In this document: positions 63,693-64,000 of the stretch, one piece after another
Layout of the letters: each line of letters starts with the position of its first letter
How positions within the stretch are numbered: the first letter of the stretch is position 1
Assembly: GCF_001889605.1 (NCBI RefSeq)
Contig: NZ_CP018171.1
Coordinates: 1 to 64,000, forward strand
Length of the DNA stretch: 64,000 nt
Source: Aquibium oceanicum
GTDB taxonomy: Bacteria; Pseudomonadota; Alphaproteobacteria; Rhizobiales; Rhizobiaceae
Reading direction: 5' to 3'
Notes under the pieces: model-generated
What the model was told of the DNA's origin: nothing
Database searches by the model: none
What the model saw: the letters and a program-made list of their open reading frames with translations, nothing else
Program-made: the position numbers and the translations under genes

Positions 63693-64000
63693 ATGGTCCT
63701 GCAACGCGTGCTGATCTTTTCGGGCGGTCTCGCCGGGGCAGCGGGCGTCGGCCTGTCCGCCGCCGCAGCCCATGCAGGCGGCGCCAACACCGGCACGGCC
63801 GCATCCTTCCTCCTTGCGCACGCGGCGCTCCTCGTCGCGGTCGGGCTCCTGCCGTGGAACGCCGTCTTGCGAATCGGCGCGCTGATCGTGCTCGCGGGCC
63901 TCGTCTTTTTCGCGGGCAATCTCCTGATGCGCGATTTCGCCGGCACCCGGCTCTTCCCCATGGCAGCGCCATCGGGCGGCATGCTCATGATCGCCGGCTG
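63693..64000 (+). CDS. DUF423-family membrane protein (3' end cut by window)
   Basis: The first 102 codons of a small membrane protein; the gene runs off the right edge. It begins MVLQRVLIFSGGLAGAAGVGLSAAAAHAGG and continues with helices, including LRIGALIVLAGLVFFAGNLL, the DUF423 (YgdD-like) pattern of four helices; function unknown. ATG 63693 has GGAAGGTGG immediately upstream; an in-frame ATG at 63675 would add six residues (MTEGGS). It is divergent from clpS. Confidence 0.8.
   Translation, partial: MVLQRVLIFSGGLAGAAGVGLSAAAAHAGGANTGTAASFLLAHAALLVAVGLLPWNAVLRIGALIVLAGLVFFAGNLLMRDFAGTRLFPMAAPSGGMLMIAG

Overview
The window is high-GC, gene-dense alphaproteobacterial chromosome, most likely Hyphomicrobiales (Rhizobiales) close to the Mesorhizobium/Phyllobacteriaceae group. 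The evidence is gene order and family content: dapF-mtaB-ftsY; an Omp19-type lipoprotein and zapE before mdh-sucC-sucD-sucA-sucB; an RpoH sigma factor; and fdxA-carD-clpS. Almost all genes are intact and densely packed. I saw no rRNA, tRNA, CRISPR array, insertion sequence or prophage.

Layout. 0-2.7 kb (minus): ftsY (cut by the left edge), mtaB, dapF and a tiny DUF1328 membrane protein. 3.1-6.4 kb: a metallo-beta-lactamase-fold hydrolase, an Omp19-like lipoprotein and zapE. 6.6-15.5 kb: the TCA-cycle cluster mdh-sucC-sucD-sucA-sucB, interrupted between sucC and sucD by a secreted orphan protein and a vapBC toxin-antitoxin pair with its own operator-like repeat. 15.6-26.7 kb: a LysE exporter, purA, a membrane-anchored protein with a 12-C tract, rpoH, an RluA-type pseudouridine synthase, yebC, an RDD protein, an SDR/Crp divergent pair and rpmE. 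26.8-32.5 kb: an ABC exporter convergent with a catabolic-looking operon (FAD dehydrogenase, M20 hydrolase, PanE-like reductase).

32.6-38.7 kb is the most accessory-looking stretch. It holds two paralogous small secreted proteins with matching upstream blocks, a DUF1304 protein, a decayed copy of the 3' end of the nearby motB-like gene, a DUF3857/transglutaminase protein and a MotA/MotB-like proton-channel pair. 38.8-48.7 kb: hemolysin-III-like protein, TetR regulator, a molybdenum-hydroxylase/diheme cytochrome operon, a two-gene RND efflux operon and two tandem 52-residue DUF3309 proteins. 48.7-57.5 kb: NAD-epimerase/LysR divergent pair, MFS transporter, argG, a TRAP transporter and a second LysE exporter. 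57.7-64 kb: a Suv3-like helicase preceded by an overlapping small ORF, an S4 protein, fdxA, carD, clpS and a truncated DUF423 gene.

Themes. The Suc enzymes provide most of the 2-oxoglutarate-to-oxaloacetate limb, but the E3 subunit (lpdA) is not here. Three tiny membrane proteins at two distant loci share the same upstream motif, GGAAC-N16-CATT, which resembles promoters of the alphaproteobacterial general-stress (EcfG/RpoE2-type) sigma factor; this is the best regulon-level signal. No single large undescribed system stands out. The strongest leads are the toxin-antitoxin insertion in the suc operon, the putative stress regulon, the paralog/duplication locus at 32.6-36.7 kb, the poly-C tract and the translationally coupled small ORF before the helicase.
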